From Myxococcales bacterium (GTDB taxonomy: Bacteria > Myxococcota > Myxococcia > Myxococcales > Myxococcaceae), in NCBI GenBank assembly GCA_003153055.1, contig PMBV01000561.1, forward strand, positions 1 through 11,440: DNA of 11,440 nt, read 5' to 3'. Shown here in pieces: positions 1 through 6,373 of the stretch. The first letter of the stretch is position 1, and every line of letters starts with the position of its first letter. Made by a program: the position numbers and the translations under genes. Under the pieces are notes generated by a model. It saw only the letters and a program-made list of their open reading frames with translations, was not told where the DNA came from and did not search any database.

Positions 1-84
1 GTCCCGCACGGCGGACGGTTCCAGAGGTTTTCGTCCGCGCCGGTGGACTGCGAGCCGTCTCCCAAGCCGCCCATCTCCCAGTAG
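1..84 (+). CDS. 3' end of an upstream gene, product unknown (partial)
   Basis: Frame 1 is open from the window edge to a TAG at 82-84 and encodes 27 residues (beginning VPHGGRFQRF, ending SPKPPISQ). About 24 of the 27 codons end in G or C, as in the clear genes here; the other open frame through this stretch has a weaker third-position bias. The stop lies 35 bases before the phosphatase start on the same strand, so the two may be co-transcribed. No domain is recognisable in so short a tail. That it is coding is inferred from codon bias alone. Confidence 0.42.
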   Translation, partial: VPHGGRFQRFSSAPVDCEPSPKPPISQ

Positions 85-119
85 CCCGGTTTGGCCCGTA
101 CGCTGCAAAGCCCAGGCGC

Positions 120-854
120 ATGGGAATAGTCTTCGGGGGGAGGACGCATGTGGGGAAGAGAGAGAACAACGAGGATGCCCTCCTCGCCGATGGGCAACTC
201 GGTCTCTTCGTGGTGGCCGACGGTATGGGGGGCTACGAGGGCGGGGAGGTCGCCTCCAGGCTGGCGGTCGAGACCATCTATGACTTCGTAGCCTCGGCGA
301 GGGCCGATGACTCCACCGGGCCCATTCACTACGAGCCGTCCAAGTCGTACGAGGAGAACCTCCTCGGCGCGGCTGTGGCCGCAGCCCATCAGGCCATCGT
401 CTCGCGGCGGCAGGGCAGAGTCATTGAGATGGGGTCCACGGTGGTTGCCGTGCTCGTCGGCGACGGCCACCTGGTAGTCGCGCACGTGGGCGACAGCCGC
501 CTGTACCGGCTCCGGGATGGCGAGCTGCTGGCGATGACTCGTGACCACTCAGCCCGCGAGGAGCTCAAGGCGATGGGCTACGTTGACACCCGGTATACCA
601 ATCGCCACCAACTCACTCGGGCATTGGGCGTGGAGCACGCGTCGCAGGCCGACGTCGCCCGCCATGAGATGTGCCTTGGCGACGCCTATCTACTCTGCAG
701 CGACGGAATGTATGAGCCACTCGAGGAGACGGACCTCAAGATGGCTCTCCGCCTCAGTCCAGGCGAAGGCTGTGAATACCTGATTTCGCGCGCCCTGGAA
801 TATGGGGGCGTCGACAACCTCACAGGGCTCATCCTGCACGTTGCCAAAGACTGA
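120..854 (+). CDS. PP2C-family (PPM) protein Ser/Thr phosphatase, cytoplasmic
   Basis: This is a metal-dependent phosphatase that removes phosphate from Ser/Thr (bacterial PrpC/Stp type), the usual counterpart of Hanks-type kinases. All core motifs are visible in order: RENNED (residues 14-19), ADGMGG with metal-binding D34, a GST motif near residue 101, HVGDSRLYRLRDG, TRDHS, LTRALG, LLCSDGM with D195, and VDNLT with D232/N233. At 244 aa it is a complete stand-alone catalytic domain of typical length, with no signal peptide or membrane segment, so it should be cytoplasmic. The ATG at 120 places RENNED where family N-termini normally have it. The frame stays open upstream to the window edge and the ribosome site is weak (AGG at 114-116), so translation may be coupled to the upstream gene. 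Only 51 bases separate it from the histidine kinase. Two Ser/Thr kinases lie downstream and are plausible, unproven, partners or substrates. Confidence 0.95.
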   Translation: MGIVFGGRTHVGKRENNEDALLADGQLGLFVVADGMGGYEGGEVASRLAVETIYDFVASARADDSTGPIHYEPSKSYEENLLGAAVAAAHQAIVSRRQGRVIEMGSTVVAVLVGDGHLVVAHVGDSRLYRLRDGELLAMTRDHSAREELKAMGYVDTRYTNRHQLTRALGVEHASQADVARHEMCLGDAYLLCSDGMYEPLEETDLKMALRLSPGEGCEYLISRALEYGGVDNLTGLILHVAKD

Positions 855-905
855 GGCAGGTGGCTGGCGCAGGCGTGGTATTGGAGATGAACGGGGGGCG
901 GGCAC

Positions 906-3008
906 GTGAGACGATGGCGAGAGGCATGTTTCGTTGCGGCTCGAGCGGCACTCCCGTTCGCCGTTCTTCTTCCGCTCGACATGCTTGGCTGGGCATCGGT
1001 GCCGCACGGAGTTCCCCTCGTCTGGTGGTCGTCCCCCGCGGTTTGGTGGCTCCTGTCGGCGAGGAGCTCACGGCGCCACCGTGTGTTCTGTGCCCTGGGC
1101 GTCCTCGGGGCCGCCGCGTGCGCGGGGGGCTGGATGGGCGTGTCCCTCGTCGTGGCACTCGGGGAGGGGGTGGGGGATGTGGTGGGAGGGCTCCTCGTCT
1201 CCTCGTGCCCCACATCCTGGAGGAGGCAATCTGACTCCACCCGTAAGGAGGCGGAGCTCTGGGCGGTGGCCCTCGGTGTCACGGTCGCGTCGAGCCTCGT
1301 GGTCGCGGGCATCGCCCTCGGTGTTGGCTCCACCGCGGCGCTGGCTCCACGGCTCCTCGCACGCCTCACGGGCCTTGCGTGCCTCGGCCCGCTCCTCCGA
1401 GTGGCCCAGGGGCGAGCCTTGGACTGGCGACGCCACCTGGGCAGTGAGGGCCGGGGTCTGGGCATGCTGCTGGTGGGCACCACCCTCGCCGCAGGGCTTG
1501 GCCCCCGGGGCCCCTCGGGACTGGCCCTCGTCTTCGCCCTTACCTTGCCCCTCATATGGGCGGGGCTGAGGCTCTCGGAGCCAATGCCTCAGCTCGGCAT
1601 CCTCCTGGTGGCGGTGGTGGCGGTGGCCTCGACACGGCTCGGGCACGGGCCCTTTCGGTACGCAGACACCACCCTCGCACTGCAGGTGTTGCTGTCCGTC
1701 CTCTCTCTGACAACGCTCCTGGCCGCCGCGACGACCGCCGAGCGGACTCGACTCGAGGAGGAGCTCCGACGTGAGCGTGACGTCTCGGTGAAAGCCAGCC
1801 AGGCCAAGGGCGCCTACCTGGCGATGGTGAGCCACGAAATCCGCACACCTCTCGGCGGCCTCATCGGCATGACCAAGGCCCTCGGCCCCGAGGTTGCGGT
1901 CGAGCTCAGGCCGATGCTGGACACCATTCGGCGCTCGGCTGAGGGGGTGCTGGGCATCCTGAATGACGTGCTGGACCTCTCCAAGATGGAGGCCGGGAAG
2001 ATGCAGCTTGAGGCACGCGTGTGCGAGCCTGGGCAGTTGGTGCGTGACGTCCGCTCGCTCTTCCTGGGGAACGCCGAATCCAAGGGGGTCTCCATCAGCG
2101 TCGAGATGGAGCCGCAGGCGACGCGGTTGGTCGCGGACCCGTTGAGACTACGCCAGGTGCTGTCGAACCTCGTCTCCAATGCAGTCAAATTCACTCCCCG
2201 TGGCGGCCAAGTCGTCATCCGCACCCGGCTGGATGAGGGTGATGAGCAATTTCCCTATGGAACCTTCATTCTCGAGGTGGCCGACACTGGCATCGGCATA
2301 CCGGCGGACCGGATGCGCCAGCTCTTCGAGGACTTCAGCCAGATCCACGAAGGCGCGGGCCACAACTACGGAGGGACGGGCCTCGGCCTGGCCATCTCGA
2401 AGCGCCTCATCGTCGCGATGGGGGGCACCCTGACTGCAATGAGCTGCCCTGGCCAAGGCTCCACCTTCACAGCCTCGCTCCATCTACCCTACAAGGAGCA
2501 GCTGCGCGCCACCCTCGCCATGGAGACCGAGGAGCATCTCGACCCAACAATGCTTCAGGGCTGCCACGTCCTGCTGGCGGAGGACAACCCCGTCAACCGA
2601 TGGCTCGCCATTCGGCTGCTCGAGCGCCTCGGCTGCAGCGTGCGCACCGTGGAGAACGGCCGCCAGGCGGTGGAGGCGTGGCACGAAGGCCAATGGGACA
2701 TCGTGGTGATGGACAACCAGATGCCGGAGCTCAATGGGCTTGAGGCGACTCTGCTCATCAGGGAGCTCGAGGAGAAGGAGCACCGCGGCCGGACCCCCAT
2801 CCTCGCGATGACGGCCAACACCCAGAAGGAAGTAGGAGACGCGTGCCTTGCCGCAGGAATGGATGCCGTCCTGACAAAGCCAGCTGAGAGCTCGAGCATC
2901 CAGGGGGCCATCCTCCGCCTGCTTGGCCGCAGGGAGGCCTCGTCGCGGCGCCGAGCTGGCCCACACCTGAGCCCTGCCGTCGAGTTTCTCTCTACTCGAG
3001 CGCGTTGA
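906..3008 (+). CDS. Membrane-bound hybrid sensor histidine kinase (MASE1-like, HisKA, HATPase_c, receiver)
   Basis: This 700-aa protein senses an unknown signal through its membrane half, autophosphorylates on His and passes phosphate to its own receiver. Residues 1-270 hold several hydrophobic segments; LPLIWAGLRL followed by a hydrophobic stretch and GHGPF resembles the end of a MASE1 sensor domain. A short charged helix (about 277-300, rich in E and R) leads into HisKA with MVSHEIRTP (H310). The ATPase domain has LSNLVSNAVKFTP (N box), DTGIGIP (G1) and GGTGLGLAI (G2). The receiver runs from about 555 to 670, with E559/D560, phospho-acceptor D603 in VVMDNQMPELNG, and K658 in LTKP. No output domain follows, so signal would have to pass through another phosphotransfer protein. 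GTG at 906 is the start with G-rich sequence just upstream; no in-frame ATG fits the N-terminal helix better. The last 33 codons lie inside repeat A, and the C-terminal tail (SSRRRAGPHL onwards) is probably altered by a one-base insertion relative to the other copy. Confidence 0.94.
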   Translation: MRRWREACFVAARAALPFAVLLPLDMLGWASVPHGVPLVWWSSPAVWWLLSARSSRRHRVFCALGVLGAAACAGGWMGVSLVVALGEGVGDVVGGLLVSSCPTSWRRQSDSTRKEAELWAVALGVTVASSLVVAGIALGVGSTAALAPRLLARLTGLACLGPLLRVAQGRALDWRRHLGSEGRGLGMLLVGTTLAAGLGPRGPSGLALVFALTLPLIWAGLRLSEPMPQLGILLVAVVAVASTRLGHGPFRYADTTLALQVLLSVLSLTTLLAAATTAERTRLEEELRRERDVSVKASQAKGAYLAMVSHEIRTPLGGLIGMTKALGPEVAVELRPMLDTIRRSAEGVLGILNDVLDLSKMEAGKMQLEARVCEPGQLVRDVRSLFLGNAESKGVSISVEMEPQATRLVADPLRLRQVLSNLVSNAVKFTPRGGQVVIRTRLDEGDEQFPYGTFILEVADTGIGIPADRMRQLFEDFSQIHEGAGHNYGGTGLGLAISKRLIVAMGGTLTAMSCPGQGSTFTASLHLPYKEQLRATLAMETEEHLDPTMLQGCHVLLAEDNPVNRWLAIRLLERLGCSVRTVENGRQAVEAWHEGQWDIVVMDNQMPELNGLEATLLIRELEEKEHRGRTPILAMTANTQKEVGDACLAAGMDAVLTKPAESSSIQGAILRLLGRREASSRRRAGPHLSPAVEFLSTRAR

Positions 3009-3268
3009 GTTCGACGAGGACAGTTTGCTCGGGCCGAAGGGTAACAGACTTCCGCACTTGCATCCTGGGGTGCTCCGGGTATGGGAGACGAGTGGAGCCA
3101 GCTCTCACCGCATTGGTGCACCCATCCGCGCCGAGAGACTACCGTCCGAGAACCTGGACGGTCGAATGCCCGCTTTCACAGCTCGTACGACTGGCCCGAG
3201 AGATGTATGGTCGCCTGCCGTATGCCACAGGAACTCGACCCAATGGCCCCCCGCTGCTGCGCGTCGAC
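2908..3268 (+). repeat. Direct repeat A, copy 1 (histidine-kinase 3' end plus leader region)
   Basis: This stretch matches 5995-6361 in the same orientation, 3087 bases away. It covers the last 33 codons of the hybrid kinase and most of the 308-base gap before the lipoprotein. Similarity begins at CCATCCTCCGCCTGCT and ends at GCGTCGAC. The first part is moderately diverged with single-base indels. Positions 3142-3226 are identical to 6229-6313 over all 85 bases. A 6-base insertion then separates the copies before a last identical run of about 28 bases. Downstream of 3268 the copies diverge completely: here comes the tail of a CsgG-like gene, in copy 2 a kinase gene. Confidence 0.93.
3115..3190 (+). 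promoter_or_regulatory. Cluster of three dyad-symmetric sites in the lipoprotein leader
   Basis: Three self-complementary elements lie close together: GGTGCACC at 3115-3122, a hairpin or operator ACCGTCC-N8-GGACGGT at 3141-3162, and TCGTACGA at 3183-3190. Their centres are about 33-35 bases apart. All three recur in the second repeat copy ahead of the Ser/Thr kinase gene. The symmetry is seen directly; a role as protein-binding sites or RNA structure is inferred. I could not identify a convincing -35/-10 or sigma-54 promoter here. Confidence 0.4.
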
Positions 3269-3275
3269 AGGGGGC

Positions 3276-3320
3276 GTCGGCTCGGGCACCGGAGTCTTCA
3301 TCGGAGGGATGCTGCCTTGA
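3276..3320 (+). pseudogene. Remnant of the last codons of a CsgG-like gene
   Basis: This frame reads VGSGTGVFIGGMLP then TGA, nearly identical to the C-terminus of the intact membrane protein encoded at 8007-9017 (VGSGTGVFVGGTLP then TGA). No start or other part of that gene precedes it. It is joined straight onto the end of repeat A at about 3268-3275. It therefore looks like the scar of a deletion or recombination that removed a kinase gene and almost all of a CsgG-like gene. The stop still overlaps the lipoprotein TTG start (TTGA), as in the other copy, so the lipoprotein kept its ribosome site and start context. Confidence 0.8.
3303..3308 (+). promoter_or_regulatory. Ribosome binding site fixing the TTG start of the lipoprotein
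   Basis: GGAGGG lies 8 bases before the TTG at 3317. Its position, plus the signal peptide that begins right there, rules out starts further upstream in the same open frame. It is conserved in the second copy (GGAGGG about 8 bases before TTG 9014). Confidence 0.8.
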
Positions 3321-5827
3321 AGAGACTACTCATTCTGCTGGTGGCGTCCGTCACCGGCTGCCACAACAACTTCCGCACTTGCTCGCAGGACTCCGACTGT
3401 CTGGCGAACGGCGTGTGTAGCGAAGGGGTCTGCTACCAGCGCGTTGGTGGCGGAGGAGGTGATGATGATGGGGGCGCCGGTGGTGGTGACGGAAGCGCCG
3501 GTGGTGGCCAGGGGGGGGGCACCTCGACGCCCTGCTCCGCCGGCTGTGCCGAGTGGCAGACATGTCGGCCGACAAGTCTGGCCACCGGCATCTGCGAGAA
3601 CGCCCGCGTCCGCGCCTTGAGTCCTCAAGCCAACACGGAATTTGGCGCGGGCAACACCGTCACCTTTGTCTTCGAGGTGACGCAGTGGGATGCCGGCATG
3701 TGGCCTGGAGACGTCCCGCTGGCGGTCGCCGCCGGCATGGTGGGCCCCACTCCGAGTCGGCTGGCGAGGAAGGGCATGACATTCGAGGCCGACGTGGCGC
3801 TGGCGAATAGGGCTGGCGCCCAGACGGTTGTGGCTGGCTGGCCCGCAGTAGACGCCGGCCTCACCGTGGTGGCCAAGAAGTGCGACGTCAACTGCAAACC
3901 CTGGGAAGAATGTGTGCCCGACCCGTCGGGCGGCCAGTGCGCCGACATGCATCTGACACTCTCCTTCACCGCCCCGACAACAAACCAGGAGTACGGCCCC
4001 ATCAACTCCGGGGAAGTGCCACTGGCGCTGGCAGTGACGCGCGCAGACGGAGGCCCCTTCGCCTCACCCGTGCCATTCGCCCTCTCAAAGGGCGGCGCCA
4101 CCCGCCTCACCGGAGTGCTGGACAACTCGGGCGGTGTTTGGCGGGCGACGGTCGACGCCGGGGCCGACGACGGCGCCCGCGGACTGTACGCCGGCTGGGA
4201 CGGCGGCCCGTACATCACGGGCACATTTAAGGTGACGGCGACTCCCCCCACCATAGCGCTGGTGCCCGAGACGGCACCGGCCCGCGCACCCAACCAGACG
4301 GACGGCGACGGCAACCCGCGTTGGAAGAAGTCCGAGGTGGCGCCCGTGAAGGTGACGTCGAACCGGGATTTGCTCGCCGCGCCAGTGCCTGCCGATTTCA
4401 GCAATGCCTCCGTGGCCACCTCGACACGATGCACCTCCTGCGCCGCGCCGCGGTGCTACTGCTTCGAGGTGGACTTGGCGCCAGAGGCCTTCACGCAGGC
4501 CGCGCCCGGGACTCTCTATGGGGCGGTGCAAGTCAGCCTCAACAAGCCATTGGTGGATGCCCTGGGCAATAGCGGCAATGCGGCGCAGGCGGCCGTTGAC
4601 ATCACTCGCTTCAAGTGGAGCCAGGTGGTGGCAACTCTCTCAGCCTCTAGCCCTACGGCCATCGCGCTCAGCTCTTCGGGACTCGTACTCGCCGGCGCCT
4701 CCGTTGGCGTCACCAGCGCCCTCACCGCCCTTAGCCCCGACGGCGGTATTGCCTGGCAGAAGTCCTACTCCTCCGAGGCCATAACCGCCGGCCCCCTCAT
4801 CGGCACCACCGGCGCCTTCGTCGCCGTCAACAACGGCACCCAGGGGCAACTCCGCCGACTCAGCCTCGCCGACGGCACCACCTTCACTCCGGACAGGTGC
4901 CTCGCAGCAAACCTCACCTACCAGGGAGACATGGCGCTGGCGTCGCCTGGGGCAGGCGAGTTCCCCGTCGCAGTCGCCAGTGACGGCACCATCACTGGGG
5001 CAACCAATACGGCGCACTGCACTTCCACTTCGCTTGGCAGCACCTCCGCCACATCGACCCTGATCGTCTCCGGCGACGCGGCGTATGCTGCCCTCGACGG
5101 CCAAGACCCCATCTGGAAGTTCACCACGCTGTCGGCAACTCCGACCGCGGGAGGGCAGATCTCCACGGGCACGCTCTTTCCCTCGAACCTCTTCTCTTTG
5201 GGCGCGACCCTTGTAGGAGGAGGAGGAGGACCATCGATTGGGGGAGCCTTTGCCTTCATGGACACGGGGGGCGGGCTTTCTGGAACCACCACCAACAAGA
5301 CCCCTGGGACAAAGCCGGCTGGGGCCGCAATCGTGGGGGGCAGCGGCGCGGCTCCACTGGTGTACTTCGGCGACAACAACGGTGGCCACATCTACGAAGT
5401 GCCCTTGGGTGTTGGCCCCGTCTTTGGTACTGCCGTTGACAGCGGGCAACTCGCCGGCACTGACTTTTCCAAGAGGGCTCCGCTCTATGGAGCCAACGGC
5501 CACCTTTACGTCGCGGGAACCGGCGCAGACAAGGCGCTTCGGGCCCTCAATGCCACTAGCCTTGCCCAAGAGTGGTTCTGGACTGCCCCGAACGCCATTC
5601 TTGGCCAGTTGAACATCGACAAGAATAGAGATGCAGCGCACCCCTGTGACCCGGGACAACCGGGAGTGTTGTATGTCGTTACCGCGACAGGCGCTGCAGC
5701 GACGCTGAACGCCATTCTGGTGGATTCGCCGGGCCTCGACCCTGCCGCGCCTTGGCCGCGGTACCAGCATGACCCAGCCAACACGGGCAACTCCGCGACC
5801 AACCTCTCCGCATGGACGTGCCCATGA
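3317..5827 (+). CDS. Large lipoprotein with Cys-rich/Ig-like tandem units and a PQQ-like beta-propeller half
   Basis: This is an envelope lipoprotein of 836 aa. The TTG start gives a compact signal peptide, MKRLLILLVASVTG, and a lipobox with lipidated C15. The mature N-terminus is a small Cys-rich segment (FRTCSQDSDCLANGVC). A Gly/Asp linker follows (residues about 43-70) and contains a run of nine G bases at 3511-3519. Two tandem units of about 116 residues then begin with matching Cys patterns, CSAGCAEWQTC (from C73) and CDVNCKPWEEC (from C189), each followed by a beta-rich, Ig-like stretch. A third beta-rich stretch with a Cys cluster (CTSCAAPRCYC) leads into a repetitive half whose ALSPDGGIAWQKSY and terminal WPRYQHDPANTGNS (from W813) resemble PQQ-type propeller repeats. 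Function is unknown; surface binding or sensing is a guess. The open frame extends back to 3005, but that part is repeat A and leader sequence. No intact kinase precedes it, unlike its decayed paralogue at 9014. Confidence 0.88.
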   Translation: MKRLLILLVASVTGCHNNFRTCSQDSDCLANGVCSEGVCYQRVGGGGGDDDGGAGGGDGSAGGGQGGGTSTPCSAGCAEWQTCRPTSLATGICENARVRALSPQANTEFGAGNTVTFVFEVTQWDAGMWPGDVPLAVAAGMVGPTPSRLARKGMTFEADVALANRAGAQTVVAGWPAVDAGLTVVAKKCDVNCKPWEECVPDPSGGQCADMHLTLSFTAPTTNQEYGPINSGEVPLALAVTRADGGPFASPVPFALSKGGATRLTGVLDNSGGVWRATVDAGADDGARGLYAGWDGGPYITGTFKVTATPPTIALVPETAPARAPNQTDGDGNPRWKKSEVAPVKVTSNRDLLAAPVPADFSNASVATSTRCTSCAAPRCYCFEVDLAPEAFTQAAPGTLYGAVQVSLNKPLVDALGNSGNAAQAAVDITRFKWSQVVATLSASSPTAIALSSSGLVLAGASVGVTSALTALSPDGGIAWQKSYSSEAITAGPLIGTTGAFVAVNNGTQGQLRRLSLADGTTFTPDRCLAANLTYQGDMALASPGAGEFPVAVASDGTITGATNTAHCTSTSLGSTSATSTLIVSGDAAYAALDGQDPIWKFTTLSATPTAGGQISTGTLFPSNLFSLGATLVGGGGGPSIGGAFAFMDTGGGLSGTTTNKTPGTKPAGAAIVGGSGAAPLVYFGDNNGGHIYEVPLGVGPVFGTAVDSGQLAGTDFSKRAPLYGANGHLYVAGTGADKALRALNATSLAQEWFWTAPNAILGQLNIDKNRDAAHPCDPGQPGVLYVVTATGAAATLNAILVDSPGLDPAAPWPRYQHDPANTGNSATNLSAWTCP
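3511..3519 (+). repeat. Run of nine G in the intact lipoprotein gene
   Basis: Nine consecutive G bases encode part of the Gly-rich linker (QGGGTS). Any one-base slip would end the protein before its tandem units and propeller half. The current length keeps the 836-aa frame. Confidence 0.7.
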
Positions 5828-5863
5828 GATTGGGAGGGGGACCGAAGTCGACGGGGAGGCGCC

Positions 5864-5994
5864 ATGGTGCGCGCTCCCTCCGCGCTGGGATGCCTGGCTC
5901 TGACGGGGCTCGCCTGGAGCGGAGGTGCTGCCGCAGCGGAGCGACCTACGATTGCCGCTCTGCCTCTTGGCATCAGTTTAGCTCAGGCGCCGAC
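5864..5994 (+). pseudogene. 5' stub of a secreted-protein gene, truncated by repeat A
   Basis: A strong ribosome site (GGGGAGG at 5853-5859, 4 bases before ATG 5864) and a clear signal peptide (MVRAPSALGCLALTGLAWSG, then an Ala-rich cleavage region) show a real gene start. The predicted mature N-terminus reads ERPTIAALPLGISLAQ, a beta-strand-like opening seen in envelope proteins of the TolB-N/CsgG kind. From about 5995 the DNA is the 3' end of a histidine-kinase gene in a different frame, and this frame stops at 6092-6094 after 76 codons in total. It lies 36 bases after the lipoprotein stop, so it was probably the next gene in that operon before rearrangement. A very short secreted peptide is possible but less likely. 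Confidence 0.62.
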
Positions 5995-6361
5995 CCATCC
6001 TCCGCCTGCTGGGCCGGAGGGGGGCCTCGTCGCAGCGCCATGCGGGCCCGCATCTGAGTCCTGCCGTCGAGTTCTCGCTACTCAAGCGCGTTGAACTCGA
6101 TGAGGACGGCTTGGTCCAGCAGGATGGTGACAACTTCCGCACTTGCGTCCTCGGGTGCTCCGGGTATGGGAGACGAGTGGAGCCAGCCCTCTCCCCGCGT
6201 TGGTGCACCCATCTGCGCCGAGAGACTGCCGTCCGAGAACCTGGACGGTCGAATGCCCGCTTTCACAGCTCGTACGACTGGCCCGAGAGATGTATGGTCG
6301 CCTGCCGTATGCCCCAGGAACGGTCGCTCGCCCCAATGGCCCCCCGCTGCTGCGCGTCGAC
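5995..6361 (+). repeat. Direct repeat A, copy 2 (orphan histidine-kinase 3' end plus kinase leader)
   Basis: This copy matches 2908-3268. Here the kinase-derived part is an orphan: the frame (ILRLLGRRGASS) starts just after an in-frame TAG at 5979 and has no catalytic domains before it. One base fewer in a T run (TT instead of TTT) keeps this frame open past the stop seen in copy 1, reading AVEFSLLKRVELDEDG and on to 6377. The distal part, including the 85 identical bases at 6229-6313, is the immediate leader of the Ser/Thr kinase gene. The 546 bases between 5828 and 6373 thus hold only the secreted-protein stub and this repeat. Confidence 0.93.
6202..6277 (+). promoter_or_regulatory. Cluster of dyad-symmetric sites in the kinase leader
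   Basis: This carries the same three elements as the lipoprotein leader: GGTGCACC (6202-6209), CCGTCC-N8-GGACGG (6229-6248) and TCGTACGA (6270-6277), with the same spacing. It ends about 96 bases before the GTG start. The stem loses one outer base pair relative to copy 1 but keeps six. The regulatory role is inferred. Confidence 0.4.
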
Positions 6362-6373
6362 CGGGAGCCGAGC

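Larger units (their letters stand above)
3275..3421 (+). repeat. Direct repeat B, copy 1 (gene-junction and lipoprotein start)
   Basis: These 147 bases align without gaps to 8972-9118, with about 13 differences (roughly 91% identity by eye). The block spans the last codons of the CsgG-like gene, the ribosome site, the TTG start, the lipoprotein signal peptide and the first Cys-rich segment. Similarity stops abruptly after GTGTGTAGC. Confidence 0.92.

Noticed and set aside
860..1234. Alternative plus-strand frame overlapping the histidine-kinase start (also 934-1569)
   Set aside because: They are out-of-frame shadows, Arg- and Ser-rich, and incompatible with the MASE1-like membrane segments read from GTG 906.
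686..1555. Long open frame on the minus strand (289 codons), and similar long minus frames at 3625-4434, 4640-5770, 7033-7938 and 10211-11095
   Set aside because: They lie opposite genes with clear family motifs and are Arg-, Pro-, Ala- or Gly-rich artefacts of high-GC codon bias. None has a recognisable domain.
3142..3226. Sigma-54 or vegetative promoter in the conserved block
   Set aside because: No GG-N10-GC pair with good flanks and no convincing -35/-10 pair could be found by eye.
3005..3316. Upstream extension of the lipoprotein frame by 104 codons
   Set aside because: The extension is repeat A, overlaps the histidine-kinase end, and would bury the signal peptide. GGAGGG before TTG 3317 and the lipobox fix the start.
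2908..6361. Repeat A as an insertion sequence or transposon end
   Set aside because: No transposase, terminal inverted repeats or target duplication is visible. The copies begin inside a kinase gene and end in a leader, which fits recombination better than transposition.
6143..6373. Upstream extension of the first Ser/Thr kinase by 77 codons
   Set aside because: The same repeat sequence precedes an unrelated lipoprotein. A good ribosome site lies before GTG 6374, and the kinase domain starts about 20 residues later. That the frame is open and in phase in both copies was noted, but there are too few substitutions to show coding.
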